Positions 17,279 to 24,403 are shown, counted from the stretch's first letter. The stretch is DNA of 24,727 nt from 66-474 sp051962095 (GCA_051962095.1 JBQCCP010000056.1:1-24727), one strand, 5' to 3'. A program made the numbers and translations. Notes: a model not told the origin generated them from the letters alone.

Positions 17279-17382
17279 GGTTGGCCTTGCGCCGGGCCGT
17301 CGCCCGGAAAACCAGACATTTTAGGGCAACCCCGGATCGAGGTTCACGTTTCCGGCGGCGGCCCGTACCACGGAGCATCAAC
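17279..17382. promoter_or_regulatory. Divergent epmB-efp control region
   Basis: This is the only space available for the two outward promoters. It holds a perfect 6-bp hairpin, CCGGGC at 17292-17297 and GCCCGG at 17302-17307 with loop CGTC. It also holds an AT-rich patch (ACATTTTAG) near 17316-17324 in otherwise GC-rich DNA, read as TAAAAT on the minus strand. I cannot assign a convincing -35 on either strand. Confidence 0.4.
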
Positions 17383-17949
17383 ATGGCCAGCTATGGTCTC
17401 AACGACGTCAAGAACGGTCTGAAGATCATCGTCGACGGCGATCCCTACGTGATCGTCGGAGCGGATTTCATCAAACCCGGCAAGGGCCAGGCGTTCACGC
17501 GCATCAAGATCCGCAACTTGAAGAACGGCCGCACCACCGAAAAGACGATGAAGGCGACCGACTCGGTCGAAGGCGCCGACGTGGTCGACACCGACATGCA
17601 GTACCTCTACAACGACGGCGAGTTCTGGCATTTCATGGATCCGGCCAGCTACGAGCAGCACACCGCGGACAAGAACGCCGTCGGCGATGCCGCGCAGTGG
17701 CTTAAGGGCGAAGAGGAGTGCATCGTCACCTTCTGGAACGGCATCCCGTTGTCGGTCGCGCCGCCGAATTTCGTGGAACTGAAGATCGTCGAAACCGATC
17801 CCGGCCTGCGCGGCGACACCTCGGGCGGCGGCGGCAAACCCGCCAAGCTGGAAACCGGCGCCACCGTGCGCGTGCCGCTGTTCGTGAACCAGGACGAAGT
17901 GATCCGTGTCGATACGCGGACCGGCGAGTACGTCAGCCGCGTGAAGTGA
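17383..17949 (+). CDS. efp: Elongation factor P
   Basis: EF-P rescues ribosomes stalled at polyproline stretches by entering the E site. The 188-residue protein has the three beta-barrel layout: an N-terminal KOW-like domain, OB domain II, and a C-terminal OB domain ending ETGATVRVPLFVNQDEVIRVDTRTGEYVSRVK. The modification loop reads KPGKGQA with Lys34 at the exact position beta-lysylated in E. coli, which agrees with the divergent epmB next door. I chose ATG 17383 because of the conserved start MASYGLNDVKNGLKI and a CGGAGC site about 7 nt upstream. The TGA stop lies inside the first palindromic repeat of the following repeat island. Confidence 0.98.
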   Translation: MASYGLNDVKNGLKIIVDGDPYVIVGADFIKPGKGQAFTRIKIRNLKNGRTTEKTMKATDSVEGADVVDTDMQYLYNDGEFWHFMDPASYEQHTADKNAVGDAAQWLKGEEECIVTFWNGIPLSVAPPNFVELKIVETDPGLRGDTSGGGGKPAKLETGATVRVPLFVNQDEVIRVDTRTGEYVSRVK

Positions 17950-17995
17950 TTGATTCGCAGCAAATTCGCGCAGCGATGCGTCGCGAATCAATCAC
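17946..17995. repeat. 13-bp perfect inverted repeat spanning the efp stop codon
   Basis: GTGATTGATTCGC at 17946-17958 is perfectly complementary to 17983-17995. The left arm contains the TGA stop of efp (17947-17949). A second inner pairing, TTCGCG with CGCGAA, falls within the same stretch. It could fold at the end of the efp mRNA and is the first part of the tandem repeat array. Confidence 0.8.
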
Positions 17996-18172
17996 CCCGG
18001 CGAAGGCCGGGGTCCATGTTCGGGTGTTCGCAGCAAATTCGCGCAGCGATGCGTCGCGAATCAATCGCCGCGGCGAAAGTCGGGGTCCATGTTCGGGTGT
18101 TCGCAGCAAATTCGCGCAGCGGTGCGTGGCGAATCAATCACCCCGGCGCAGGCCGGAGTCCATTTCAAACCA
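17954..18172. repeat. Three tandem copies of a 73-bp repeat with internal palindromes
   Basis: Copies begin at 17954, 18027 and 18100, an exact 73-nt period; each opens TTCGCAGCAAATTCGCGCAG. Within each unit TTCGCG can pair with CGCGAA, and the second half carries a CCCCGGCGAAGGCCGGGG-type hairpin. That hairpin is perfect in copy 1, mutated in copy 2 (CCGCGGCGAAAGTCGGGG) and changed to a GCAGGCCGGA form in copy 3. Copies 1 and 2 continue into CCATGTTCGGGTGT; copy 3 diverges at CCATTTCAAACC and runs into a longer hairpin. The unit has no ribosome-binding site or coding signal. Frames open across it only because 73 is not a multiple of three and the DNA is GC-rich. Confidence 0.9.
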
Positions 18173-18197
18173 GTAAATGGATTCCGGCCTGCGCCGG
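18143..18197. repeat. Long hairpin of the xanthomonad dispersed-repeat type
   Basis: A 23-nt left arm (18143-18165) pairs with 18175-18197 with a single mismatch around a 9-nt loop, CAAACCAGT. Core arms are CCGGCGCAGGCCGGA and its complement. Similar GGATTCCGGCCTGCGCCGG palindromes are, from memory, abundant in Xanthomonadales and pseudomonad intergenic DNA. It overlaps the end of the third 73-bp unit. Confidence 0.85.
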
Positions 18198-18252
18198 ACT
18201 GCGGAGGCAGGATGCCGAAGCGAACGTCGGCGCAGCCGACCGCCCATTGGGC

Positions 18253-18273
18253 CAGACTGCAGGATGCAGTCTG
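18253..18273. repeat. Short hairpin upstream of the deaminase gene
   Basis: A 9-bp perfect stem (CAGACTGCA at 18253-18261, complement at 18265-18273) with a GGA loop, 25 nt before the deaminase start. It could affect its translation or be another repeat fragment. Between 18198 and 18298 I see no gene, only GC-rich sequence with this hairpin. Confidence 0.5.
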
Positions 18274-18298
18274 TAATGACGAGCAAGAGCAGATCGTC

Positions 18299-19642
18299 AT
18301 GACCGAGGATGCAGCCGAACAGGTCCGCTCCATCGACCTCCTCATCTCCGCCCGCTGGATCGTGCCGGTCCAACCGGATCGCGTGGTGCTGGAAGACCAC
18401 ACCGTGGCCGTGGCTGGTGGCGCGATCATCGAGGTGTTGCCGCGCGATGACGCCGCCGCGAAATACGCGCCGCGCGAAACCGTCGATCTGCCGGACCATG
18501 CGCTGATTCCCGGGCTGGTCAACGCGCACACCCACAACCCGATGACGCTGCTGCGCGGCTTGGCGGACGACCTGCCGCTGATGAGCTGGTTGCGCGAGCA
18601 CATCTGGCCGGTGGAAGCCAAGGTGATCGGCCCCGAGTTCGTGCGCGACGGCGTGGAGCTCGCGATCGCGGAAATGTTGCGCGGCGGAACCACCTGCTGC
18701 AGCGAAAACTATTTCTTCCCCGACGCGCAGGCGCAGGCGCACAAGGCGCACGGTTTCCGCGCGACGGTGGGCCTGCCGATCATCGAGTTTCCCAGCGCCT
18801 GGGCGCAGACGCGCGACGAATACTTCGAGCGTGCGCTGGCGGTACATGACCAATTTCGTGGCGATCCATTGATCGCCACGACCTTCGCGCCGCACGCGCC
18901 TTACACCGTCGCCGATCCCTCGTTCGAGCGCATCCGCACCTTGTCCGACCAGCTCGACCTGCCGGTGCACCTGCACCTGATGGAAACCGCGCAGGAAGTC
19001 GAAGACGGCAAGCGCGAACACGGGCTGCGTCCGTTGCAGCGCCTGCAAAAGCTCGGTCTCGTGAACGATCGCCTGATCGCGGTGCACATGACCCAGGTGA
19101 GCGATCCGGAAATTGCGTTGTGCGCGGAGGCGGGTGTGTCGGTGGTGCATTGTCCGGAATCGAACCTCAAGCTTGCGTCGGGGTTCTGTCCCGCGGAGAA
19201 ACTGCGCCGCGCCGGGGTCAACCTCTCGCTCGGCACCGACGGCTGCGCCTCCAACAACGACCTCGACATGTTCGGCGAAATGCGCACCGCGGCGTTGCTG
19301 GCCAAAGGCGTCGCGGGCGATGCCTCCGCGTTCGACGATGCGTTCGCCCTGCGCGCGGCCACGCTGAACGGCGCGAAGGCGCTGCAGCTCGATGCGAAAA
19401 TCGGTTCGATCGAAGCGGGCAAGCGCGCCGATCTGGTCGCGGTGAAGCTGGACGAAGTGGAAACACAACCGCTCTACAATGTGGTTTCGCATCTCGCATA
19501 CGCGGTGTCGCGCCGGCAGGTCAGCGACGTCTGGATCGACGGGGCGCGCAAGCTGGCCGATGGCGCGCTGGTCGATTTCGACCTGGCCGGCGTGCTGGAA
19601 AAAACCCGTCGCTGGCGCGAGCGCATCCAGGCGATCAGGTAG
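18299..19642 (+). CDS. mtaD: 5'-methylthioadenosine/S-adenosylhomocysteine deaminase (TRZ/ATZ amidohydrolase family)
   Basis: Zinc amidohydrolase expected to deaminate methylthioadenosine and/or S-adenosylhomocysteine to inosyl products, recycling SAM by-products. The 447-residue protein has the metal motif VNAHTHNPMTLLRGLADDLPLMSWL (His77, His79). It continues with FAPHAPYTVADPSF, HLHLMETAQEVED and SLGTDGCASNNDLDMFGEM, which carries the metal-binding Asp. I chose ATG 18299, matching the family length near 440; the frame extends upstream only through repeat DNA. As I recall, P. aeruginosa PA3170, reported as a methylthioadenosine deaminase, also lies beside ubiG and mupP. Older annotations call such proteins chlorohydrolases. 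Substrate preference among MTA, SAH and adenosine is not decidable here. Confidence 0.88.
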   Translation: MTEDAAEQVRSIDLLISARWIVPVQPDRVVLEDHTVAVAGGAIIEVLPRDDAAAKYAPRETVDLPDHALIPGLVNAHTHNPMTLLRGLADDLPLMSWLREHIWPVEAKVIGPEFVRDGVELAIAEMLRGGTTCCSENYFFPDAQAQAHKAHGFRATVGLPIIEFPSAWAQTRDEYFERALAVHDQFRGDPLIATTFAPHAPYTVADPSFERIRTLSDQLDLPVHLHLMETAQEVEDGKREHGLRPLQRLQKLGLVNDRLIAVHMTQVSDPEIALCAEAGVSVVHCPESNLKLASGFCPAEKLRRAGVNLSLGTDGCASNNDLDMFGEMRTAALLAKGVAGDASAFDDAFALRAATLNGAKALQLDAKIGSIEAGKRADLVAVKLDEVETQPLYNVVSHLAYAVSRRQVSDVWIDGARKLADGALVDFDLAGVLEKTRRWRERIQAIR

Positions 19643-19660
19643 AGGTGCAAAAGCAACAGT

Positions 19661-19752
19661 GGTCCGCAAATGAACGCGAAGAACGCAAATAAGGCAAAAG
19701 CTGATCCTTCATTCGCGCTCATGCGTTCATTCGCGGACCGGTCCAGCTTTTT
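19661..19752 (+). promoter_or_regulatory. Two crossing inverted repeats with a T-run before ubiG
   Basis: Hairpin A pairs GGTCCGCAAATGAACGC (19661-19677) with 19723-19739, 16 of 17 positions. Hairpin B pairs AAAAGCTGATCC (19696-19707) with GGTCCAGCTTTT (19740-19751), 10 of 12 positions, and its 3' arm ends in T5 at 19748-19752. The left arm of B lies in the loop of A, so the two cannot both form as simple hairpins. It is either a dispersed palindromic repeat or an attenuator-like switch between the deaminase gene and the ubiG operon. No gene is supported in 19643-19768. Confidence 0.5.
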
Positions 19753-19768
19753 GGGTGAGCCAGACGAA

Positions 19769-20515
19769 GTGAACAGTGCTACGCACAATGTCGATCCCGA
19801 GGAACTCGCCCGCTTCGGCAAGCTGGCGGCGAGGTGGTGGGATCCGGATGGCGAGTCGCGTCCGCTGCACGATTTGAACCCCGTGCGGCTCGGCTTCGTG
19901 GCCGAGCGCGTGGTCTTGCGCGGCGCGCGTGTGGCCGATGTCGGTTGCGGCGGCGGATTGCTCAGCGAGGCCCTGGCGAAGGCGGGTGCGCACGTCACCG
20001 CGATCGATCTTGCGCCGGAAGTCGTCGAAGTCGCGAAACTGCACCTGCACGAAACCAACGCTGCGTTGCCGTCGCCGCTCATGATCGACTACCGACTGTC
20101 GTCGTCGCGCGAACTCGCCACCACCGAGCCGGGCGGCTTCGATGCGGTGTGCTGCATGGAACTGATCGAACACGTGCCCGATCCCGCGGCACTGGTTTGC
20201 GACCTGGCGGCGCTGGCCAAGCCCGGCGGCAAGGTGTTCCTGTCCACGCTCAACCGCACGCCGGCGAGTTTCGTCACCGCGATCATCGGCGCCGAATACG
20301 TCGCCCGGCTGTTGCCGCGCGGTACGCACGATTACCGGCAATTTCTGCGGCCGTCGGAGTTGGCGGCGCTGTTGCGTCGGGCCGGATTGCGGCTCGGCGA
20401 AATCTCAGGAATCGCTTACAACCCTTTGAGCCGCAAGGCATGGCTGACGCGTCATACCGCGATCAATTACCTGGTCTGCGCCAGCAACGTGCCGGGTCGA
20501 AGCCGCGCCGCATGA
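19769..20515 (+). CDS. ubiG: Ubiquinone biosynthesis O-methyltransferase UbiG
   Basis: SAM-dependent methyltransferase that carries out the O-methylations of ubiquinone synthesis (demethylubiquinone and polyprenyl-catechol steps). The 248-residue form starts VNSATHNVDPEELARFGKLAARWWDPDGESRPLHDLNPVRL, the UbiG signature. It is followed by SAM motif I VADVGCGGGLLSEALAKAGAHVTAIDL, motif CMELIEHVPDPAAL, and FLSTLNRTPASFVTAIIGAEYVARLLPRGTHDY. I chose GTG 19769 because homology starts here. The open frame up to ATG 19670 adds an NAKNANKAKA-type leader that is just the translated inverted repeat. Its TGA overlaps the next gene's ATG by 4 nt (ATGA), so it is coupled to the phosphatase gene. Confidence 0.95.
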   Translation: MNSATHNVDPEELARFGKLAARWWDPDGESRPLHDLNPVRLGFVAERVVLRGARVADVGCGGGLLSEALAKAGAHVTAIDLAPEVVEVAKLHLHETNAALPSPLMIDYRLSSSRELATTEPGGFDAVCCMELIEHVPDPAALVCDLAALAKPGGKVFLSTLNRTPASFVTAIIGAEYVARLLPRGTHDYRQFLRPSELAALLRRAGLRLGEISGIAYNPLSRKAWLTRHTAINYLVCASNVPGRSRAA

Positions 20516-21177
20516 GCTCCGTGCCGCAGCCGCTTGCCGGGGCGTTTTTCGACCTCGACGGTACGCTGGTGGATTCCGCGCGCGACATGCACGATGCGCT
20601 CACCGCGTTGTGCGTCGAACTCGGAATCGAGGTGCCGCGTTACGAGGTCGTCCGCGAAACCGTTTCGCGCGGCGCGCGCGCGGTGCTGCGCTGCGCGGTC
20701 GGCAACGACGAGGCGCGCATCGACGCGGTGATGCCGCGCTTCCTGGAACTGTACGTGGCCACCGGCATGGTGCACACCCACGCCTTCGAAGGCATGGATG
20801 CCGTGCTGGATCGGCTCGAGGCGCGCGGCGTGCGCTGGGGCGTGGTCAGCAACAAGGCCGGCTGGCTGGTCGCGCTGGTGATGACCAGGCTGGGATACGA
20901 CGCACGCGCCGACGCGGTGGTCGGCGGCGACACGCTGGCGAAACGCAAACCCGATCCTGATCCCGTCCTGCACGCCTGCGCGCTGGCGCGCGTCGAGCCC
21001 GCGAACTGCGTCTTCGTGGGTGACGATCCTCGCGACATCATCGCGGGCCGGGCAGCCAGCCTGTACACGGTGGCCGCGGGCTGGGGCTATCTGGGCGGCG
21101 CCGATCCGCAGGCGTGGTCGCCCGATGCAGTCTGCACCGATCCCGCGCAACTCGGCCTGCTGCTGGACCGCGCGTGA
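20512..21177 (+). CDS. mupP: HAD phosphatase, MupP/Gph family (probable MurNAc-6-phosphate phosphatase)
   Basis: HAD-superfamily hydrolase of 221 residues. Motif I is FFDLDGTLVDSA (Asp14, Asp16), motif II WGVVSNKAG, then Lys in AKRKPDPDP, and motif IV FVGDDPRDIIAGRAA. The cap segment VSRGARAVLRCAVG resembles the S-x-GARAM stretch of Pseudomonas MupP, which dephosphorylates MurNAc-6-phosphate in peptidoglycan recycling, more than the NGA stretch of phosphoglycolate phosphatase. Position right after ubiG also matches the Pseudomonas mupP locus as I recall it. Phosphoglycolate phosphatase (Gph) remains possible. ATG 20512 overlaps the ubiG stop (ATGA), and its own stop overlaps the next start (GTGA). 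The partners AmgK and MurU are not in the window. Confidence 0.8.
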   Translation: MSSVPQPLAGAFFDLDGTLVDSARDMHDALTALCVELGIEVPRYEVVRETVSRGARAVLRCAVGNDEARIDAVMPRFLELYVATGMVHTHAFEGMDAVLDRLEARGVRWGVVSNKAGWLVALVMTRLGYDARADAVVGGDTLAKRKPDPDPVLHACALARVEPANCVFVGDDPRDIIAGRAASLYTVAAGWGYLGGADPQAWSPDAVCTDPAQLGLLLDRA

Positions 21178-22022
21178 GCGAAAGCGCGCTCGACGACTAC
21201 CTCGCGCAGTGGCGCGCCGTCAGCCCGCAGCGCTCCATCGCGTGGCTGTTCCTGCGTCGCGACGAGCGCGCCCGCTTCGGTGCGCTCGCAGCACTGGTGC
21301 AAGAATGGCAAAAGTCCGCGCGCGAAGTGCGCGAACCCCAGGTGGCCGCGGCGAAGTTCGGCTGGTGGCGCGAGGAAATGCAGCGCGCCGTGCAAGGGCA
21401 GGCTCGCCACCCGCTCACGCAGGCGCTGTTTGAGGATACGCGTGCCGGTTCGATTTCGCTGGAGGATTGGATATCGCCGGTCGAAGCCGCCGTTGGCATG
21501 TTGATGGCGCCGCCGCCTGCCGATTTCGCGGCGCAACGCGGCGCGGCATCGCCTTTCGCGACGGCCGTCGCGGAGTTGGAGACGCGCCTCTGGTTCGGCG
21601 CCGGCGCCGCGCGCGGACGCGCCGCGTGCGTGGTGTTGTCCGCACAGCTCGTGTCGGCCGCGCGCGCACTGACGGTGGAGGTCGAGCACGGGCGCTCGCC
21701 GCTGCCCATGAACCTGCTGGCCCGGCACGGGTTGACCACCGAGGCGCTGGGCAACGACAGCCCGGCGCGGCGCGCGGCGCTCCGCGACTATGCCGGTGAA
21801 CTGCGACGCGAAACCTTGGACGCCGCTAGAATGCAGGGTCCGCTGACGCTGTTCCGCACCGTCGATCTGCAGCGTGACCTGCAGGCGCTCGGGTTTGCGG
21901 TGCACGCCGAAGATCCGCTTGCCGCGTTGCACGCACCCGCCCACGGGTTCGGCGACGTGTTGAAAACCTGGCGCGCGGCCCGCACATGGCGGAGCATCGC
22001 GCGCAGGGAGTCCCATCCATGA
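21174..22022 (+). CDS. Squalene/phytoene synthase-like protein lacking recognisable Asp-rich motifs
   Basis: A 282-residue protein with the mark of the squalene/phytoene synthase fold, KFGWWREEMQRAVQGQARHPLTQALFED, equivalent to the WWREE...G.PRHPVTRAL region of this family. It also has QRSIAWLFLRRDERARFGALAALVQEWQK in place of the first helix pair. The Asp-rich motifs (DDxxD-type) that bind farnesyl diphosphate magnesium are not evident, so it may be a non-catalytic member comparable to the respiratory assembly factor NDUFAF6. I chose GTG 21174 because it overlaps the phosphatase stop by 4 nt (GTGA); its own TGA overlaps the folE2 ATG in the same way. This tight coupling with ubiG points to an envelope, quinone or respiratory role, which is inference only. 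Confidence 0.7.
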   Translation: MSESALDDYLAQWRAVSPQRSIAWLFLRRDERARFGALAALVQEWQKSAREVREPQVAAAKFGWWREEMQRAVQGQARHPLTQALFEDTRAGSISLEDWISPVEAAVGMLMAPPPADFAAQRGAASPFATAVAELETRLWFGAGAARGRAACVVLSAQLVSAARALTVEVEHGRSPLPMNLLARHGLTTEALGNDSPARRAALRDYAGELRRETLDAARMQGPLTLFRTVDLQRDLQALGFAVHAEDPLAALHAPAHGFGDVLKTWRAARTWRSIARRESHP

Positions 22023-22957
22023 GCATCGTTCCCGACAATACACGCTTGCCCGATGTCGCCACCGGCGCGCAGCTGCAAGCGGGCGGCGCGCTGGATTGGG
22101 TCGGGATGGGCGGCATCGACCTGCCGGTGCGTTGCGCGGACGGGCAGGGCGGCATCACCACGGTGCCGGCGCGCGTGTCGGTGCAGGTGAACCTGGCCGA
22201 TCCCGCGGCGCGCGGCATCCACATGTCGCGGCTGTACCTCGCGCTCGAGAAAGCACTGGGTGTGCAGGCCCTGACGCCGGCCGGGCTGTGCAGCCTGCTG
22301 CACGCGCTTCTCGCTTCGCACGCCGGCCTTTCCGATCGCGTCCGCCTGCGCCTCGAATATTCGCAACTGCTGAAACGTCGCGCGCTGGTCAGCGACAACG
22401 CCGGCTGGCGCGCGTACCCGGTCATCGTCGAGGCGCAGTTGCTGGACGACCATTTCAGCGTGCGCCTCGGTTGCGATGTGACGTATTCCTCAACGTGTCC
22501 GGCCTCGGCGGCGCTGTCGCGGCAACTCAACCAGCAGCGCTTCGACGAGGATTTCGCCGACGCCGTGCCCTCGCAACGCGCGGTGCGCGAGTGGCTGGGC
22601 TCGGAGCGCGGGGTGGCCGCGACGCCGCACGCGCAGCGCAGCACCGCGAGCGTGATGGTGCGCCTGGCGCCCGGTTTCGATTTGCCTGTTTCGGAGTTGA
22701 TCGACACGGTCGAAGCCGCGTTGGCGACGCCGGTGCAGACCGCGGTCAAGCGCGAGGACGAACAGGCGTTCGCGAAGTTGAATGCCGACAACCTGATGTT
22801 CTGCGAAGACGCCGCCCGCCGCATCCGCGCCGCGCTGGATGCCGACAAGCGCGTGGCGGGCTACCGCATCCGCGCCGCGCACCACGAGAGCCTGCATCCG
22901 CACGATGCAGTGGCCGAAGTCAGTCGCGACATGGCGAAGGACCAGGAACGTTTTTGA
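22019..22957 (+). CDS. folE2: GTP cyclohydrolase FolE2 (type IB)
   Basis: Metal-dependent GTP cyclohydrolase that opens the folate pathway by making dihydroneopterin triphosphate, the alternative to zinc-dependent FolE. The 312-residue protein has the family's N-terminal DWVGMGGIDLPVRC and repeat-like halves with ARVSVQVNLADPAARGIHMSRLY. The metal-site cysteine lies in YSSTCPASAALSRQL, where many homologues have CPCS. The active-site stretch is TPHAQRSTASVMVRL, and the end reads VKREDEQAFAKLNADNLMFCEDAARRIRAAL followed by HHESLHPHDAVAEV. ATG 22019 overlaps the previous stop by 4 nt, with AGGGAG about 9 nt upstream, so it is the last gene of the ubiG operon. FolE2 is often induced under zinc limitation; I see no obvious Zur site. 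Confidence 0.93.
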   Translation: MSIVPDNTRLPDVATGAQLQAGGALDWVGMGGIDLPVRCADGQGGITTVPARVSVQVNLADPAARGIHMSRLYLALEKALGVQALTPAGLCSLLHALLASHAGLSDRVRLRLEYSQLLKRRALVSDNAGWRAYPVIVEAQLLDDHFSVRLGCDVTYSSTCPASAALSRQLNQQRFDEDFADAVPSQRAVREWLGSERGVAATPHAQRSTASVMVRLAPGFDLPVSELIDTVEAALATPVQTAVKREDEQAFAKLNADNLMFCEDAARRIRAALDADKRVAGYRIRAAHHESLHPHDAVAEVSRDMAKDQERF

Positions 22958-22992
22958 CGCGCATGAGCGCGGATCAAAGCCGACAAGGCTTT

Positions 22993-23062
22993 GTAGCCCG
23001 GATGCAACGAAGCGGAATCCGGGGAAACCCTCCCGGATTGCGTTGCACTTCATCCGGGCTAC
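22993..23062. repeat. REP-like palindrome between convergent folE2 and pyrC
   Basis: Outer 12-bp perfect arms: GTAGCCCGGATG at 22993-23004 and its complement at 23051-23062. Inner arms (GCAACG...AATCCGGG against CCCGGATTGCGTTGC) pair with bulges. GTAGCCCGGATG...CATCCGGGCTAC is a widely dispersed REP-type sequence in gammaproteobacteria (recalled). It ends 6 nt before the pyrC stop and probably serves as a shared 3'-end structure for both genes. Confidence 0.85.
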
Positions 23063-23068
23063 GTGACT

Positions 23069-24403
23069 TCAGCGATCGAATGCCAGTCGCATGCCCATTG
23101 GCGCATCGAGGATCCTTCCATCCCGCACGACAAGATTCCCGTTGACGAAGGTTGCCGCGACGCTCGCGCGGAAGGTATCGCCCTCGAAGGGTGACCAGCC
23201 GCATTTCGACAGCACATGGTCCTTGCGCACCGTCTGCGGTTTGTCCGGATCGACCAGTGTCAGGTCGGCGAAATGCCCCTCGCGCAGATAGCCGCGTTCC
23301 TTGATCGCGAACAGCGTGGCGGGCGCGTGCGCGTAAGCTTCGACCAGTCGTTCCAAACTGAAATCGCCGCGGAATACGCACTCCAGCGCCGACTGCAGCG
23401 CGAACTGGATCAGCGGGATGCCGGACGGACAGCTCGTGTACGGCTTGGCCTTTTCCGATGCGAGGTGCGGCGCGTGGTCGGTGGCGAGGATGTCGATGCG
23501 GGTATCGGCCAGCGCGCGCGTCAGCGCTTCGCGATCCGACGCCGCCTTGATCGCGGGATTGCACTTGATCCTGCCGCCGAGCGTCGCGTAATCGGCATCG
23601 CTGTAGCGCAGGAAATGCACGCAGGTCTCGGCGGTGATCTTTTTGTTCGCGATCGGACCGGGTTCGAACATCGCCAGCTCGTCGGCCGTGGAGACATGCA
23701 GCACGTGCAACCGCGTGCCGTGCTGACGGGCGGTTTCGACGGCCCACTTCGTCGATTCGAAACACGCCTCACGCGAACGGATCTCCGGATGCAGCCGCAT
23801 CGGGATGTCGTCGCCGTATTCGGCTTTTGCACGATCGAGATTCGCGTGGATGATGCGGCTGTCCTCGCAATGGACCACCACGGTCACGGGCGAGTCGCGG
23901 AACACGCCGTCCAGCGCCTCCGGATCGCTGACGCACAGGTTTCCCGTCGATTCGCACAGGAACACCTTGACGCCGGGTACCGTGCGTGGATCGAGCGCGC
24001 GGATCGCGTCGAGGTTGTCGTTGCTGGCGCCGAAGTAGAACGCGTAATTGGCGAGCGAGCTGCGCGAGGCGATCGCGTATTTGTCTTCCAGCAGTGCGTG
24101 CGTCAGGGTCGCCGGTGTGGTGTTCGGCATGTCGACGAAGCTGGTGGCGCCGCCCGCGACCGCGGCGCGCGATTCGGAGGCAATGTCGGCTTTCGCGGTG
24201 TAGCCCGGTTCGCGGAAGTGCACGTGGTCGTCGATCATGCCGGGCAGCAGCCACAGGCCCGCGGCGTCGAACACTTGCTCGTCCTGGCGTGCATCCAGAT
24301 CGCCGCCGATCTGCTCGATGCGCTGGCCGCGGATGCGCAGGTCGGCCTGGAAGCGGCGGCCTTCGTTGACCAGTTCGGCATTCTTGATCAGCCAGTCGGC
24401 CAT
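23069..24403 (-). CDS. pyrC: Dihydroorotase (class I-like)
   Basis: Zinc amidohydrolase that closes N-carbamoyl-aspartate to dihydroorotate in pyrimidine synthesis. The 444-residue protein has LLPGMIDDHVHFREPGYTAKADIASESRAAVAGG with the HxH metal pair. It also has MPNTTPATLT, a Lys in PGVKVFLCESTGN where the bridging lysine is expected, VVHCEDS, LHVLHVSTADEL, KCNPAIK and the catalytic DILATDHAPH. All metal and substrate motifs of class I enzymes appear intact, so this is probably an active dihydroorotase rather than the PyrC' pseudoenzyme. A related amidohydrolase such as allantoinase is less likely. The ATG directly abuts the yidD stop (TGA|ATG), implying co-translation. It is convergent with folE2 across a REP-like palindrome. 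Confidence 0.9.
   Translation of the reverse strand: MADWLIKNAELVNEGRRFQADLRIRGQRIEQIGGDLDARQDEQVFDAAGLWLLPGMIDDHVHFREPGYTAKADIASESRAAVAGGATSFVDMPNTTPATLTHALLEDKYAIASRSSLANYAFYFGASNDNLDAIRALDPRTVPGVKVFLCESTGNLCVSDPEALDGVFRDSPVTVVVHCEDSRIIHANLDRAKAEYGDDIPMRLHPEIRSREACFESTKWAVETARQHGTRLHVLHVSTADELAMFEPGPIANKKITAETCVHFLRYSDADYATLGGRIKCNPAIKAASDREALTRALADTRIDILATDHAPHLASEKAKPYTSCPSGIPLIQFALQSALECVFRGDFSLERLVEAYAHAPATLFAIKERGYLREGHFADLTLVDPDKPQTVRKDHVLSKCGWSPFEGDTFRASVAATFVNGNLVVRDGRILDAPMGMRLAFDR

Noticed and set aside
17954..18172. Possible CRISPR array or integron attC cluster
   Set aside because: Units are contiguous 73-bp tandem copies without unique spacers, no cas or integrase gene is nearby, and the hairpins are of dispersed REP type.
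17950..18276. 108-residue open frame across the 73-bp repeats
   Set aside because: It is the translation of repeats and palindromes; the 73-nt period changes frame each unit, so the peptide has no stable repeat and no gene support.
19670..19768. 33-residue N-terminal extension of UbiG
   Set aside because: The residues (NAKNANKAKA...) come from translating an inverted repeat; homology begins at the GTG at 19769.
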